Part shown: positions 26,573 to 35,539 of the stretch, piece by piece
Layout: each line of letters begins with the position of its first letter
Numbering within the stretch: position 1 is the first letter of the stretch
DNA from: Caballeronia zhejiangensis
GTDB taxonomy: Bacteria; Pseudomonadota; Gammaproteobacteria; Burkholderiales; Burkholderiaceae
DNA: 64,000 nt
Direction of reading: 5' to 3'
Assembly (NCBI RefSeq): GCF_000698575.1
Contig: NZ_JFHD01000028.1
Span: 1-64,000 of the forward strand
Position numbers and translations under genes: made by a program
Notes under the pieces: model-generated
Databases searched by the model: none
What the model saw: only the letters and a program-made list of their open reading frames with translations
Told to the model about the DNA's origin: nothing

Positions 26573-27330
26573 GTTACTTCTCCACCTGATACGGATATCG
26601 ACTGGCCGTTCATCGCATCGGAACCGGGCGCGCACAGCCATAGCACGGCGTTGGCGACTTCTTCCGGCTGCACGAAACGGCGTTGCGGGTTGTTGCGCAC
26701 GAGCGCATCGCGTGCGTCCTGTTCGCTGCGCGCGGTCTTCGACATGATCTGATCCAGCGATGCGCGCAGCAGCTCGGTTTCGGTATAACCGGGGCATACC
26801 GCGTTGACGGTTATGCCCTTCGTCGCGACTTCGAGAGCGAGCGCGCGCGTGAGACCGATGACGCCATGCTTCGCTGCGCAATACGCCGCGACATACGCAT
26901 AACCGATCTGTCCCGCCGTGCTCGCGACATTCACGATGCGGCCAAAGCCACGCTCCAGCATCGACGGCAACACGGCGCGCGTGCAGAAGAACACGCCGGT
27001 GAGATTGACGTCGATCATGCGTTGCCACAGTGCCGCATCGGTTTGCGTGAAAGGCGCGGCTTGCGCGTGGCCTGCGTTGTTCACGAGGATATCGGCCGGA
27101 CCGGCGCGCGAGAAGGCTTCGGCGACGGCGGCTTCATTCGTCACATCGACGCGTATGCACGCGACGTCGGCGTAATCGCGCATCGCGTCGCGCTGCGCTT
27201 CGAGGCGCGCGAGATCGCGGCCCATCAGCGTGATGCGTGCGCCGGCATGCGCGAGCGCCTCTGCGCACGATGCGCCGATGCCGCTGCCACCGCCTGTCAC
27301 GACCGCGTGTTTGTCGGCGAGAGTCGTCAT
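26569..27330 (-). CDS. SDR-family 3-hydroxyacyl-CoA dehydrogenase-like oxidoreductase
   Basis: The 253-residue Rossmann protein has TGGGSGIGASCAEALAHAG at the N-terminus, NNAGHA, a catalytic Ser in NVASTAGQIG and the YxxxK motif in YVAAYCAAKHGVIGL. It fits NAD(P)-dependent oxidation of a 3-hydroxyacyl-CoA, a beta-oxidation-like step of anthranilate breakdown. It starts two bases after the stop of the monooxygenase/reductase gene and overlaps the MarR gene. Confidence 0.88.
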   Translation of the reverse strand: MTTLADKHAVVTGGGSGIGASCAEALAHAGARITLMGRDLARLEAQRDAMRDYADVACIRVDVTNEAAVAEAFSRAGPADILVNNAGHAQAAPFTQTDAALWQRMIDVNLTGVFFCTRAVLPSMLERGFGRIVNVASTAGQIGYAYVAAYCAAKHGVIGLTRALALEVATKGITVNAVCPGYTETELLRASLDQIMSKTARSEQDARDALVRNNPQRRFVQPEEVANAVLWLCAPGSDAMNGQSISVSGGEVT

Positions 27331-27332
27331 GA

Positions 27333-29717
27333 TCAGACCGTTCCTTCAGCGCGTTGCGCGCGTTCTTGCGGCGTGAGGCGCGCATTGTCGGCGGCCAGTG
27401 CGCGCTCGCGTTCGAGATTGCGCTCCAGTTGAGATTTGGCGGCCGCGTATTGCTTCGGCCACGCGATATCGAAGTAGCCGATCTTCGCGGCCTCGTTCAA
27501 TGTCCACGATGGATTCGCGAGATGCGGGCGCGCCACCGCGCACAAGTCCGCACGTCCCGCGGCGATGATGCTGTTCACGTGATCCGCTTCCGAGATCGCG
27601 CCGACCGCGATGGTCGCGATACCCGCTTCATTGCGTATGCGATCCGCGAACGGCGTCTGGAACATGCGCCCGAACACAGGCTTCTCCTGCTTGCTGACTT
27701 GCCCTGAAGAGACGTCGATCATGTCCGCGCCGGCGGCCTTGAATGCGCGCGCGATCTCGACGGCGTCGTCGGGCGTCGTCCCGCCATCGACCCAATCGTG
27801 CGCGGAGATGCGAACGGACATCGGCTTGTCTTGCGGCCACACGGCGCGCATCGCCTTGAATACTTCGAGCGGATAACGCAGGCGATTTTCGAGCGAGCCG
27901 CCGTATTCGTCAGTGCGATGATTGGTCAGCGGCGAGAGAAAGCTCGACAGAAAGTAGCCATGCGCGCAGTGCAGTTCGAGCCAGTCGAAGCCTGCAAGCG
28001 CGGCCATTTCCGTGGCGCGCACGAACTGCGTTTCGATCTCGCGCAATTCGTCGTGCGATGCCTCGCGCGACCATTGGCTCACGCCTTGCAGATACTGTTG
28101 TGGCGATGCGGAAACCAGCGGCCAGTTGCCATCGGGAAGCGGCTGATCGATGCCTTCCCAGCTCACGCGCGTCGATGCCTTCGCGCCCGCATGGCCGAGC
28201 TGCATGCCGATCTTCGCATCCGATTGCGCATGCACGAAATCGACGATGCGCTTCCACGCCGCGAGATGCTCCGGCGCATACATGCCCGGACATCCCGGCG
28301 TGATGCGCGCTTCGGGCGACACGCAGGTCATCTCGGTCATCACGAGCGCGGCGCCGCCCATCGCGCGCGCGCCGAGATGCATCAGGTGATAGTCGCCCGC
28401 GATGCCATCGACGGCGGAATACTGCGCCATCGGCGAAACGACCACGCGATTCTTCAGCGTGACGCCGCGCAATGTGAACGGCGTGAACATCGGCGGAACG
28501 GATCGTTGCCGCGCGTTGCGCTCGATGCCCGCACGCGCGGCCAGCCAGTCTTCGAATGAGGCGAGATATCCTGCATCGCGCTCGCGCAGGTTTTCATGCG
28601 AAATGCGCTGCGAGCGCGTGAGCAACGAGTATGCAAACTGCTCGGGCTCGAACGACGCGTATCGATCCACATGCTCGAACCACTCCGTCGAATTGCGCGC
28701 GGCATTCTGAATGCGCAATACATCGACGCTGCGTACTTGCGTGTAATGCGCGAGCGCGCCGTCGAGATCGCCGTTCTTCATCGCGAACGCAGTGTCGATG
28801 CTGTTCGCGAGTTCGATCGCATCTTCGAGTGCGAGCTTCGTCCCCGATCCGATCGAAAAATGCGCGGTATGCGCGGCATCGCCCATCAACACGACGGGCG
28901 TCCGTTTGCCGTTCGCGGATTCGCGCCAATGCACCCATTCGCGATTGACGACGCGCGGAAAGCGGATCCATTGCGCCGATCCGCGCAAGTGCGTGGCGTT
29001 CGAGATCAGCGCGTGGCCGTCGAGATGCTTCGCAAAAAGCTTTTCGCAGAACGCGATGCCGTCTTCCTTGCTCATGTCGGCGAGGCCGGCCGCACGCCAT
29101 ACGCGTTCGGGCGCCTCGACGATGAACGTCGACGTGTCTTCATCGAAGCGATAAGCATGCGCCTGAAACCAGCCCCATTCGGTTTTTTCGAACGCGAACG
29201 TGAATGCGTCGAAGCACTTGTGCGTGCCGAGCCACACGAAGCGGCAATCGCGCATGTCGATATCGGGCTGATACGTCGACGCGTATTTCTGCCGAATCGC
29301 GCTGTTCAATCCGTCGCTCGCGATGATGAGATCGGCGTCGTAGTCCTCGTCGTTCGTGACTTGCGTTTCGAAGACGAGCTTCACGCCGAGGTCTTCGCAA
29401 CGCGCTTGCAGGATATTCAGCAGACGTTTGCGGCCGATGCCGCAGAAGCCGTGACCCGACGAGCGCACGGTGCGCCCGCCGATGTGGACGTCGATGTCGT
29501 CCCAGTGATTGAAGGCGTCGAGAATGGCATCGGCGCTTGGCGGGTCCGCCGCGCGCAGGTTGCCGAGCGTCTGGTCGGAGAACACGACGCCCCAGCCGAA
29601 CGTGTCGTAAGGACGGTTGCGTTCGACGACGGTGATGTCGTAAGCGGGGTGGCGGCGCTTCATCAAAAGCGCGAAATACAGGCCCGCCGGACCTCCGCCG
29701 ATGCAGACGATACGCAT
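27333..29717 (-). CDS. 2-aminobenzoyl-CoA monooxygenase/reductase, FAD hydroxylase fused to old yellow enzyme
   Basis: The 794-residue fusion has an N-terminal FAD monooxygenase (1 to about 400) with GGGPAG at 7-12, a DG motif near 135 and GDAAHTAHF at 279-287. A C-terminal FMN domain of the old yellow enzyme family (about 410-770) has PMAQYSAVDG and ELHCAHGYFLSSFLSPLTN. This matches the ACMR enzyme first described in Azoarcus evansii, which oxygenates and then reduces 2-aminobenzoyl-CoA so that the ring loses aromaticity without classical dioxygenation. Salicylyl-CoA 5-hydroxylases share the N-terminal half, so salicylate is a possible alternative. It is the first gene of the operon. Confidence 0.92.
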   Translation of the reverse strand: MRIVCIGGGPAGLYFALLMKRRHPAYDITVVERNRPYDTFGWGVVFSDQTLGNLRAADPPSADAILDAFNHWDDIDVHIGGRTVRSSGHGFCGIGRKRLLNILQARCEDLGVKLVFETQVTNDEDYDADLIIASDGLNSAIRQKYASTYQPDIDMRDCRFVWLGTHKCFDAFTFAFEKTEWGWFQAHAYRFDEDTSTFIVEAPERVWRAAGLADMSKEDGIAFCEKLFAKHLDGHALISNATHLRGSAQWIRFPRVVNREWVHWRESANGKRTPVVLMGDAAHTAHFSIGSGTKLALEDAIELANSIDTAFAMKNGDLDGALAHYTQVRSVDVLRIQNAARNSTEWFEHVDRYASFEPEQFAYSLLTRSQRISHENLRERDAGYLASFEDWLAARAGIERNARQRSVPPMFTPFTLRGVTLKNRVVVSPMAQYSAVDGIAGDYHLMHLGARAMGGAALVMTEMTCVSPEARITPGCPGMYAPEHLAAWKRIVDFVHAQSDAKIGMQLGHAGAKASTRVSWEGIDQPLPDGNWPLVSASPQQYLQGVSQWSREASHDELREIETQFVRATEMAALAGFDWLELHCAHGYFLSSFLSPLTNHRTDEYGGSLENRLRYPLEVFKAMRAVWPQDKPMSVRISAHDWVDGGTTPDDAVEIARAFKAAGADMIDVSSGQVSKQEKPVFGRMFQTPFADRIRNEAGIATIAVGAISEADHVNSIIAAGRADLCAVARPHLANPSWTLNEAAKIGYFDIAWPKQYAAAKSQLERNLERERALAADNARLTPQERAQRAEGTV

Positions 29718-29750
29718 GCTTGCTCTCCGACTCGTGTCTTTCCTCGTGAT

Positions 29751-29779
29751 AATTTAGGTTTGGATAATTTAGATGTCAA
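29751..29779 (-). promoter_or_regulatory. Sigma70-like promoter of the 2-aminobenzoate operon
   Basis: On the minus strand TTGACA (29779-29774) is followed after exactly 17 bases by TAAATT (29756-29751). The ATG of the first gene is about 34 bases downstream of the -10. This is the best promoter match I found in the window. A perfect 10-bp direct repeat (GATAATTTAG on the plus strand, 29748-29757 and 29763-29772) covers the -10 and most of the spacer and is the likely MarR operator. Confidence 0.75.
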
Positions 29780-29823
29780 GTAAAAAGACGACGGAGCGCA
29801 CCGCGCGTCCGTACTTTTCCCCG

Positions 29824-31452
29824 CTAGTCTTCGCGGATTTCCCGTGCGCAACGCTGCAAGCGGATGAATGCCCGATACCGCGCGTCGTGAAGGCGCGCGA
29901 GATCGCCCGTTGCCGGCGCGTAGGTTTTTTCGACGCGCGCCATGCCGCTCATCGCCGATCGAACGTCGCCGAACAGACCGCCCGCCACCGCGCCGAGCAT
30001 CGCGGCGCCGAGCAGCACCGGCTCATCGACCTGCGTGGCCAGCACCGGCTTGCCGGTCGCATCGGCGAGCAGCTGCCGGACGAGATCGAGCCGGCCCGCG
30101 CCGCCGCTGATCATCACGCGCTCGATCGGCGCGCCGGCGTCCGCCTGCGCTTCGATGATCTGCCGCAGACCATAAGCGATGCTGCATACGCCGGCGACAT
30201 ACAGCGCGACCAGATTGTCGAGGCCGGCTTCCATGCCGAGACCGGCGATGACCGCGCGCGCGTGCGGATCGGCGAAGGGCGCGCGGTTGCCGAGAAACTC
30301 CGGGACGACGTGCAGGCCATCGGCGAGCTTCACCGCGTCCGACAGGCTGCCGGAGCCCTGAGCCGCCAAGCCGGCGAGCATGCCCGGCAGCGATTCGCCG
30401 CGCTCTTTCGCGCCAAGCGTGGCTTCGGCGGCGGCGGGATGCATCGCGAGCAGGCGCTCGATCGCCGCGCCGGCGACCGATTGACCGCCTTCGTTGAGCC
30501 ACGCCTGCGGCACCATCGCCGAGAAGTACGGGCCCCAGACGCCGGGCACGAAGACCGGCTCGGCGGTCGTCGTCATCGTGCATGACGACGTGCCGAACAC
30601 ATAGGCGAGGCACGACTCCGGATCGCCCTGTGCGCCCACGGTGCCGATGCCGCCCGCATGGGCATCGATCACGCCCGCGCCGACCGGTGTGCCCGCGATC
30701 AGCCCGAGTTCCGCGGCGGCGCGTTCGGTCAGCCCGTTGCCGAGCCGCGTGCCCGGTTCGACCACCTGCTGGCCGATGCGCGCGAAGCCCTCGTCCGCCA
30801 GCGCGCCGAGACCGATGGTCCGGAAATAGCTCTCGTCCCAGCGCCGTTCATGCGCGAGATAGGTCCACTTGCAGGTCACGGTGCAGACCGACCGCGACGT
30901 ATCGCCGGTCGCGCGCCATGTCAGGAAGTCGGTGAGATCGAAGAATTGCCATGCGGCGTCGAAGACGCGCGGACGGTTTTCCAGAAGCCACAACAGCTTC
31001 GGCGTCTCCATTTCCGGTGAGATCCTGCCGCCGACGTATTTCAGCACCGCGTGGCCGGTCGCGTTGATGCGCTCCGCCTGCCCGATCGCGCGATGATCCA
31101 TCCAGACGACGATGTCGCGTTCCGCCTGCTCCGACGGTCCCACGGGCAGCGGTTTGCCGCCATCGCCGAGCACGACGAGCGAGCAGGTCGCATCGAAGCT
31201 GATGCCCGCGACGGACTCCGGCGCGATTGCCGCCTGCGCGAGCGCCGCTTTTACGGCGTGGCAGACGGCGCTCCAGATTTCCCCGCTCGATTGCTCGACG
31301 ATGCCGCCGCTTTCATGAAACAGCGTGATGTCCTTTTTCGCCGATGCGGCCATGTTGCCGGCGGTATCGAAAATTCCGGCGCGTGCGCTGCCGGTGCCGA
31401 CGTCGACGCCAACGACGTAGCGTTCGCCGGCGCTGCGGTTGCTTGCGTTCAT
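29824..31452 (-). CDS. FGGY-family carbohydrate kinase (ribulokinase-like)
   Basis: The 542-residue protein has the FGGY N-terminal ATPase signature VGVDVGTGSARAGIFD, VWMDHRA, an APVGAG-like hinge GTPVGAGVIDAHAGGIGTVG and a C-terminal ISGGAGRLDLVRQLLADATG. The length and motifs fit the 5-carbon sugar branch (D-ribulokinase/YDR109c type) rather than glycerol or xylulose kinases. It would phosphorylate a ketopentose or pentitol. It lies between the tartrate dehydratase and anthranilate operons on the same strand; the 124-base gap to ttdB leaves open whether it shares that transcript. Confidence 0.85.
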   Translation of the reverse strand: MNASNRSAGERYVVGVDVGTGSARAGIFDTAGNMAASAKKDITLFHESGGIVEQSSGEIWSAVCHAVKAALAQAAIAPESVAGISFDATCSLVVLGDGGKPLPVGPSEQAERDIVVWMDHRAIGQAERINATGHAVLKYVGGRISPEMETPKLLWLLENRPRVFDAAWQFFDLTDFLTWRATGDTSRSVCTVTCKWTYLAHERRWDESYFRTIGLGALADEGFARIGQQVVEPGTRLGNGLTERAAAELGLIAGTPVGAGVIDAHAGGIGTVGAQGDPESCLAYVFGTSSCTMTTTAEPVFVPGVWGPYFSAMVPQAWLNEGGQSVAGAAIERLLAMHPAAAEATLGAKERGESLPGMLAGLAAQGSGSLSDAVKLADGLHVVPEFLGNRAPFADPHARAVIAGLGMEAGLDNLVALYVAGVCSIAYGLRQIIEAQADAGAPIERVMISGGAGRLDLVRQLLADATGKPVLATQVDEPVLLGAAMLGAVAGGLFGDVRSAMSGMARVEKTYAPATGDLARLHDARYRAFIRLQRCAREIRED

Positions 31453-31576
31453 CTCTCTGTCCGTGGTTCGGGATAGGGGCGTCGCAGATCGACGCTGTTC
31501 GGCAAACCTGCCGCCGAGTAGTATGCCCGAACCCCGAATTCCGAAGACGGCAACGCGAGGCGCTCGTCTAAAGCCG

Positions 31577-32185
31577 CTACTTGATGAAGCTGAGTTCCTT
31601 GCTGATCTTTTCGAGGATCGGCTTCTTTCTCTCGTTGAAGACCGCCTTGTTTTCCTGGATGAGATTGTTGCCCTTGGTATCGATCGAGATGATCAGCGGG
31701 CCGAACTCCTTCACGCGGTTGATCCACAAGGTTTCGGGCATGCCGAGATCCTGCCATTCGGCGCCTTCGATTTCCTCGACGAGCGTCGCCGCGAGCACCG
31801 CGCATCCGCCCGGGAAGATCGCATGAACCGCCTTGTGCTCCATGCAGCCCGCGGCCGTTTCCGGTCCCATGCCGCCTTTGCCGACGATCAGCTTCACGCC
31901 GGTCTGCTCGATGAACTCGCGCTCGAATTTCTCCATGCGCATGCTCGTCGTCGGTCCGATGGACACCATCTCGAACGCGCCGTCGTCCTTCTTGCGCACG
32001 ATCGGGCCCGCATGAAAGATCGCGCCGCCGTTGAGATCGACGGGCAGATCGCGCCCTTGTTCGATCAATCGACGATGCGCGACATCGCGGCACGTCACCA
32101 GGCGCCCCGTCAGATAGACGACGTCGCCGACCTTCAGATCCTCGAGGTCTTCGCTTTTGATGGGGGTTGTCAGAACCTTCTTCAC
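31577..32185 (-). CDS. ttdB: L(+)-tartrate dehydratase beta subunit
   Basis: The 202-residue protein matches the C-terminal (beta) domain of class I fumarases. It has VVYLTGRLVTCRDVAHRRL, IFHAGPIVRK, SIGPTTSMRM and GKGGMGPETAAGC. With TtdA it dehydrates L-tartrate to oxaloacetate using a 4Fe-4S cluster. The ATG overlaps the stop of ttdA (ATGA). The neighbouring tartrate-type MFS transporter and the nearby ttuC favour tartrate over fumarate as substrate, but a two-subunit class I fumarase is the main alternative. Confidence 0.88.
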   Translation of the reverse strand: MKKVLTTPIKSEDLEDLKVGDVVYLTGRLVTCRDVAHRRLIEQGRDLPVDLNGGAIFHAGPIVRKKDDGAFEMVSIGPTTSMRMEKFEREFIEQTGVKLIVGKGGMGPETAAGCMEHKAVHAIFPGGCAVLAATLVEEIEGAEWQDLGMPETLWINRVKEFGPLIISIDTKGNNLIQENKAVFNERKKPILEKISKELSFIK

Positions 32186-33081
32186 AGTACGACTCCTTCA
32201 TGCGAGAGCACTTCGTAGGACATGTCTGCGTTGATGCGGATCTTGCCGCGGCGATGCGCCCAGCATCCGGTGTTGATGGCCACCCCGATGGTCGACGGAT
32301 GCCGCGCCGACGATTCGATGTTGACGCCCATCACGCTATTGTTTCCGGTGAGCCCCTGAGGGCCGATGCCGACTTCGTTGAGCCCTTGTTCGAGCAACTC
32401 TTCCATCAGCGCGGCGCGCGGATTCGCGCTCTTCGAATCGACCGGACGAAGGATCGCCAGCTTCGACAGTCGCGCGGCAGTCTCGACCGAAGTGGATACG
32501 CCGACGCCGACGAGCAGCGGCGGGCACGCATTCACGCCGCGCTCGGTGATGACGTCCATCACGAATTCGGCGACGCCTTCATAGCCTTGCCCCGGCATCA
32601 GAACCTTCGCCGCGCCGGGAAGCGTGCAGCCGCCGCCCGCCATGTAGACGTCGATCGTGCAGCTGTCCTTCTCCGGCACGATGCGCCAGTCGAGCCACGG
32701 AATCTGCGTGCCGGTGTTCGTGCCCGTGTTCTTCTCGTCGAACGTTTCGACGGCGTTGTGACGCAAAGGCCCGAGCTTCGTCGCGCCGGCGGTGGCTTCC
32801 TGAAGGATTTCCTCGAGCTCGCCGAGCAGCGGAAAATTCGCGCCCGCCTCGACGAAATACTGGATCACGCCCGTGTCCTGACAGCTCGGACGGTTCAGCT
32901 TGTCGGCGGCGTCCTGGTTGCTGTCCATCGAATCGTAAATCGACTTGGCGAGCGGATTGGTTTCCATCGTGCGCAATTCCGCGAGCTTCGCCTTGACATC
33001 CTTCGGCAGGCGCTTGCCGATATAGGCGGTGAACTTCGCCATGGTGTCCGTGACGGACTGAATGGCCGCTTCCTTTTCCAT
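32182..33081 (-). CDS. ttdA: L(+)-tartrate dehydratase alpha subunit
   Basis: The 299-residue protein begins MEKEAAIQSVTDTMAKFTAY and carries the cluster-binding regions of the class I fumarase alpha domain: RPSCQDTGVIQYFVEAGAN, VYMAGGGCTLPGAAKVL and NTGCWAHRRGKI, each with a Cys. It forms an oxygen-sensitive 4Fe-4S hydro-lyase with TtdB. It lies 48 bases downstream of the MFS transporter gene. Confidence 0.9.
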   Translation of the reverse strand: MEKEAAIQSVTDTMAKFTAYIGKRLPKDVKAKLAELRTMETNPLAKSIYDSMDSNQDAADKLNRPSCQDTGVIQYFVEAGANFPLLGELEEILQEATAGATKLGPLRHNAVETFDEKNTGTNTGTQIPWLDWRIVPEKDSCTIDVYMAGGGCTLPGAAKVLMPGQGYEGVAEFVMDVITERGVNACPPLLVGVGVSTSVETAARLSKLAILRPVDSKSANPRAALMEELLEQGLNEVGIGPQGLTGNNSVMGVNIESSARHPSTIGVAINTGCWAHRRGKIRINADMSYEVLSHEGVVL

Positions 33082-33129
33082 CTTGATTCCTCTACGACGT
33101 GTTGAGTTGGGGGACGCGCGCGTGCTTTT

Positions 33130-34431
33130 TCAGTGTGCGGCGGCGTTGCTGGTCGATACCGAAGGCTTCTGCGAGCGGGCGAGAAGCAAGGTCAGCACGG
33201 CGGACATCACGAGAAGACCGGCGACGAAATAGAGGCCGCCCGCATAGCTGCCCGTCGATTCCTTGAGCCAGCCGATGACGACCGGACCGGCGAAGCCGCC
33301 CAGATTGCCGATCGAGTTGATCGTCGCGATGCCGGTGGCGGCCGCCGCGCCGGAGAGAAACATCGTCGGCATGGTCCAGAGCGGCGGCTTCGCGCAACTG
33401 ATGCCGATGTTCACCAGCGTCAGCGAGGCGATCAGACCGACGACGCTATTGGCCATCGCCGCCACGATCAGGCCGACCGCCGCCGCGACGCACGCCAGCA
33501 CGACGTGCCAGGTTCGCTCGCCGGTGCGATCCGAATGGCGCGACCACAGCACCATCGCGATGACGGACACGATCGGCGGAATCGCGTTGAGCAGGCCGAC
33601 GGTCATCGACGACACGCCCAGTTGCTTGATGATCTGCGGCGCCCAGATGCCGAGCGTGTACAGCCCCGCCGACGTGCCGAAGTAAATCAGCGACAGCGCG
33701 ATTACGCGGGGATTCGCAAGGCCGCTGATGATGCCGTGCTTCGCCGTGGTCGCGCGGCTGGCGGTTTCGGCGTTCATGACATCGACCAGCCAGTTGCGCT
33801 CGTCGTCCTTCAGCCATTTGGCCTTCTCGGGCTTGTCGGTCATGTAGAAGAAGACGACCACGCCGAGAATGAGCGCCGGCACGGCTTCGAGGATGAAGAG
33901 CCATTGCCATCCGTGCAGTCCCATTACGCCGTCCATTTCGAGCAGCGCGGCGGACAGCGGCGAGCCGAGCGCGGTGGAAAGCGGCGCGGCGGCCATGAAG
34001 AACGCGACGACGCCAGCGCGATGCCGCGCGGGAAACCAGTAGCTGAGATACAGGATGATGCCGGGGAAGAAGCCCGCTTCGGCCGCGCCCAGCAGGAAGC
34101 GGATGATGTAGAAGCTCGTCGGCCCGGTGACGAACGCCATCGCCGCCGAGATGATCGCCCACGTCACCATGACCCGCGCAATCCAGATGCGCGCGCCGAC
34201 CTTGTGCAGCACGATGTTCGACGGCACTTCGAACAGGAAATAGCCCCAGAAGAAGATGCCCGCGCCGAAGCCGAGAATCGACGCGGTGAAGCCGAGGTCG
34301 GTCTTCATCGTGAGCGCCGCGAAGCCGATATTCACCCGGTCGATATACGCGATGAAGTACAGCAGCATGATGAACGGCACGATGCGCCAGCTGACCTTGC
34401 GCAGAGTGCGCTTCTCGATGTCCATTTCCAT
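33130..34431 (-). CDS. MFS transporter, tartrate/anion:cation symporter type (TtuB-like)
   Basis: The 433-residue, 12-segment protein begins MEMDIEKRTLRKVSWRIVPF and shows ACS-family motifs YFIAYIDRVNIGFAALTM and FFPGIILYLSYWFPARHRAG. This family carries tartrate, phthalate and hexuronates. Being first in the operon with ttdAB makes tartrate uptake its likely task. AGGAGACG precedes the ATG. A LysR gene is divergent 177 bases away. Confidence 0.88.
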   Translation of the reverse strand: MEMDIEKRTLRKVSWRIVPFIMLLYFIAYIDRVNIGFAALTMKTDLGFTASILGFGAGIFFWGYFLFEVPSNIVLHKVGARIWIARVMVTWAIISAAMAFVTGPTSFYIIRFLLGAAEAGFFPGIILYLSYWFPARHRAGVVAFFMAAAPLSTALGSPLSAALLEMDGVMGLHGWQWLFILEAVPALILGVVVFFYMTDKPEKAKWLKDDERNWLVDVMNAETASRATTAKHGIISGLANPRVIALSLIYFGTSAGLYTLGIWAPQIIKQLGVSSMTVGLLNAIPPIVSVIAMVLWSRHSDRTGERTWHVVLACVAAAVGLIVAAMANSVVGLIASLTLVNIGISCAKPPLWTMPTMFLSGAAAATGIATINSIGNLGGFAGPVVIGWLKESTGSYAGGLYFVAGLLVMSAVLTLLLARSQKPSVSTSNAAAH

Positions 34432-34608
34432 GGAACGTCTCCTGATTCCGATTGATAGGGTTCGAAACCGTCTGGTGCGGTTTTGATGCCGTCTTCGAAC
34501 GTCGGCTCGAAGCGGTCGCCCTTTACGTGAGCTGACGCCTAAGTTAAAACCGTTGGAATCGCGTATGAATCGACTTAAACTTAATTCATCATTGCAAAAA
34601 AATCACGA

Positions 34609-35532
34609 ATGGGCACCGACTCGGAACTGGGATTCTTCTGCCTGCTGGTGAAGCAAGGCAGTCTGGCCGCGACCGCGCGAGAGCTGAATCTGACGCCGCC
34701 GGCGGTCTCGCGGCGGCTCTCTTCGCTCGAAGACCGGCTCGGCGTGCGCCTGCTCAACCGCACGACGCGGCGCATCAGCCTGACGAGCGAAGGCGAGGTG
34801 TATTTCGCGAACGCCCAGCGAATATTGAGCGACATCGACGACATGGAGCGGACGGTCTCCAGCAGCCGGGCCGCGCCGAAAGGACTGTTGCGCGTCAATG
34901 CGCCGTTGGGATTCGGGCGGTCGTATATCGGTCCGGCGATCTCGGAATTCAGCGAGGCGTTTCCCGATGTCGAAGTGCAACTGCATCTGACCGATCGGCC
35001 GATCAGCCTGCCGGACGAGAGCATCGACGTGTCCGTGCGCTTCGGCGAGATGCCGGATTCACGGCTGATCGCGAAGAAGATCGCGTCGAATCGGCGGCTT
35101 CTGGTGTCGTCGCCGGGATATTTGCGTGTGGCCGGAGAGCCGGCGCATCCGCATGATCTGACTTCGCATCAATGCATCGTGCTGCGTCAGAACGAGGCCG
35201 CCTATGGCAACTGGCGTCTGACGCGCAGCGGGCGCACGGAGACCGTGAAAGTGCACGGCAAGCTCAGCACCAACGACGGCGAAGTGGCGCTGAACTGGGC
35301 GCTGGAAGGGCGCGGCATTCTCATGCGCGCGGAATGGGACGTCGCGAAGTATCTGCGCAGCGGAAGGCTGGTTCAGGTGTTGAGCGAATACGACACGCCG
35401 CCCGCCGATATCTACGCGGTCTATCCCGAACGGCTGAATCTGTCGCCGAAGGTCGCGGTTTTCGTCGATCATCTGCGTCACTATCTCGGCCAGCACGCCG
35501 ATGGTCCGTCGCCCGCCGGCTCGCCGTGGTAG
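34609..35532 (+). CDS. LysR family regulator, divergent from the tartrate operon
   Basis: The 307-residue protein has an N-terminal LysR helix-turn-helix (about 5-62, with LAATARELNLTPPAVSRRLS and LGVRLLNRTTRR) and a periplasmic-binding-like effector domain (about 90-290). Its divergent position suggests control of the transporter-ttdAB operon with tartrate as coinducer. The ribosome binding site is weak (no clear AGGAG before the ATG), so it may be poorly translated. The C-terminal stop is seven bases from the convergent second LysR gene. Confidence 0.88.
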   Translation: MGTDSELGFFCLLVKQGSLAATARELNLTPPAVSRRLSSLEDRLGVRLLNRTTRRISLTSEGEVYFANAQRILSDIDDMERTVSSSRAAPKGLLRVNAPLGFGRSYIGPAISEFSEAFPDVEVQLHLTDRPISLPDESIDVSVRFGEMPDSRLIAKKIASNRRLLVSSPGYLRVAGEPAHPHDLTSHQCIVLRQNEAAYGNWRLTRSGRTETVKVHGKLSTNDGEVALNWALEGRGILMRAEWDVAKYLRSGRLVQVLSEYDTPPADIYAVYPERLNLSPKVAVFVDHLRHYLGQHADGPSPAGSPW

Positions 35533-35539
35533 CGGCGCT

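Noticed and set aside
28596..29783. A 395-residue plus-strand frame opposite the monooxygenase fusion
   Set aside because: Composition is that of an antisense shadow and the opposite strand encodes an unambiguous flavoprotein.
34500..34608. AT-rich near-repeats (TAAGTTAAA and TTAAACTTAA) as a firm LysR operator
   Set aside because: The two halves differ by an indel and do not form a clean inverted repeat, so I do not call a site.
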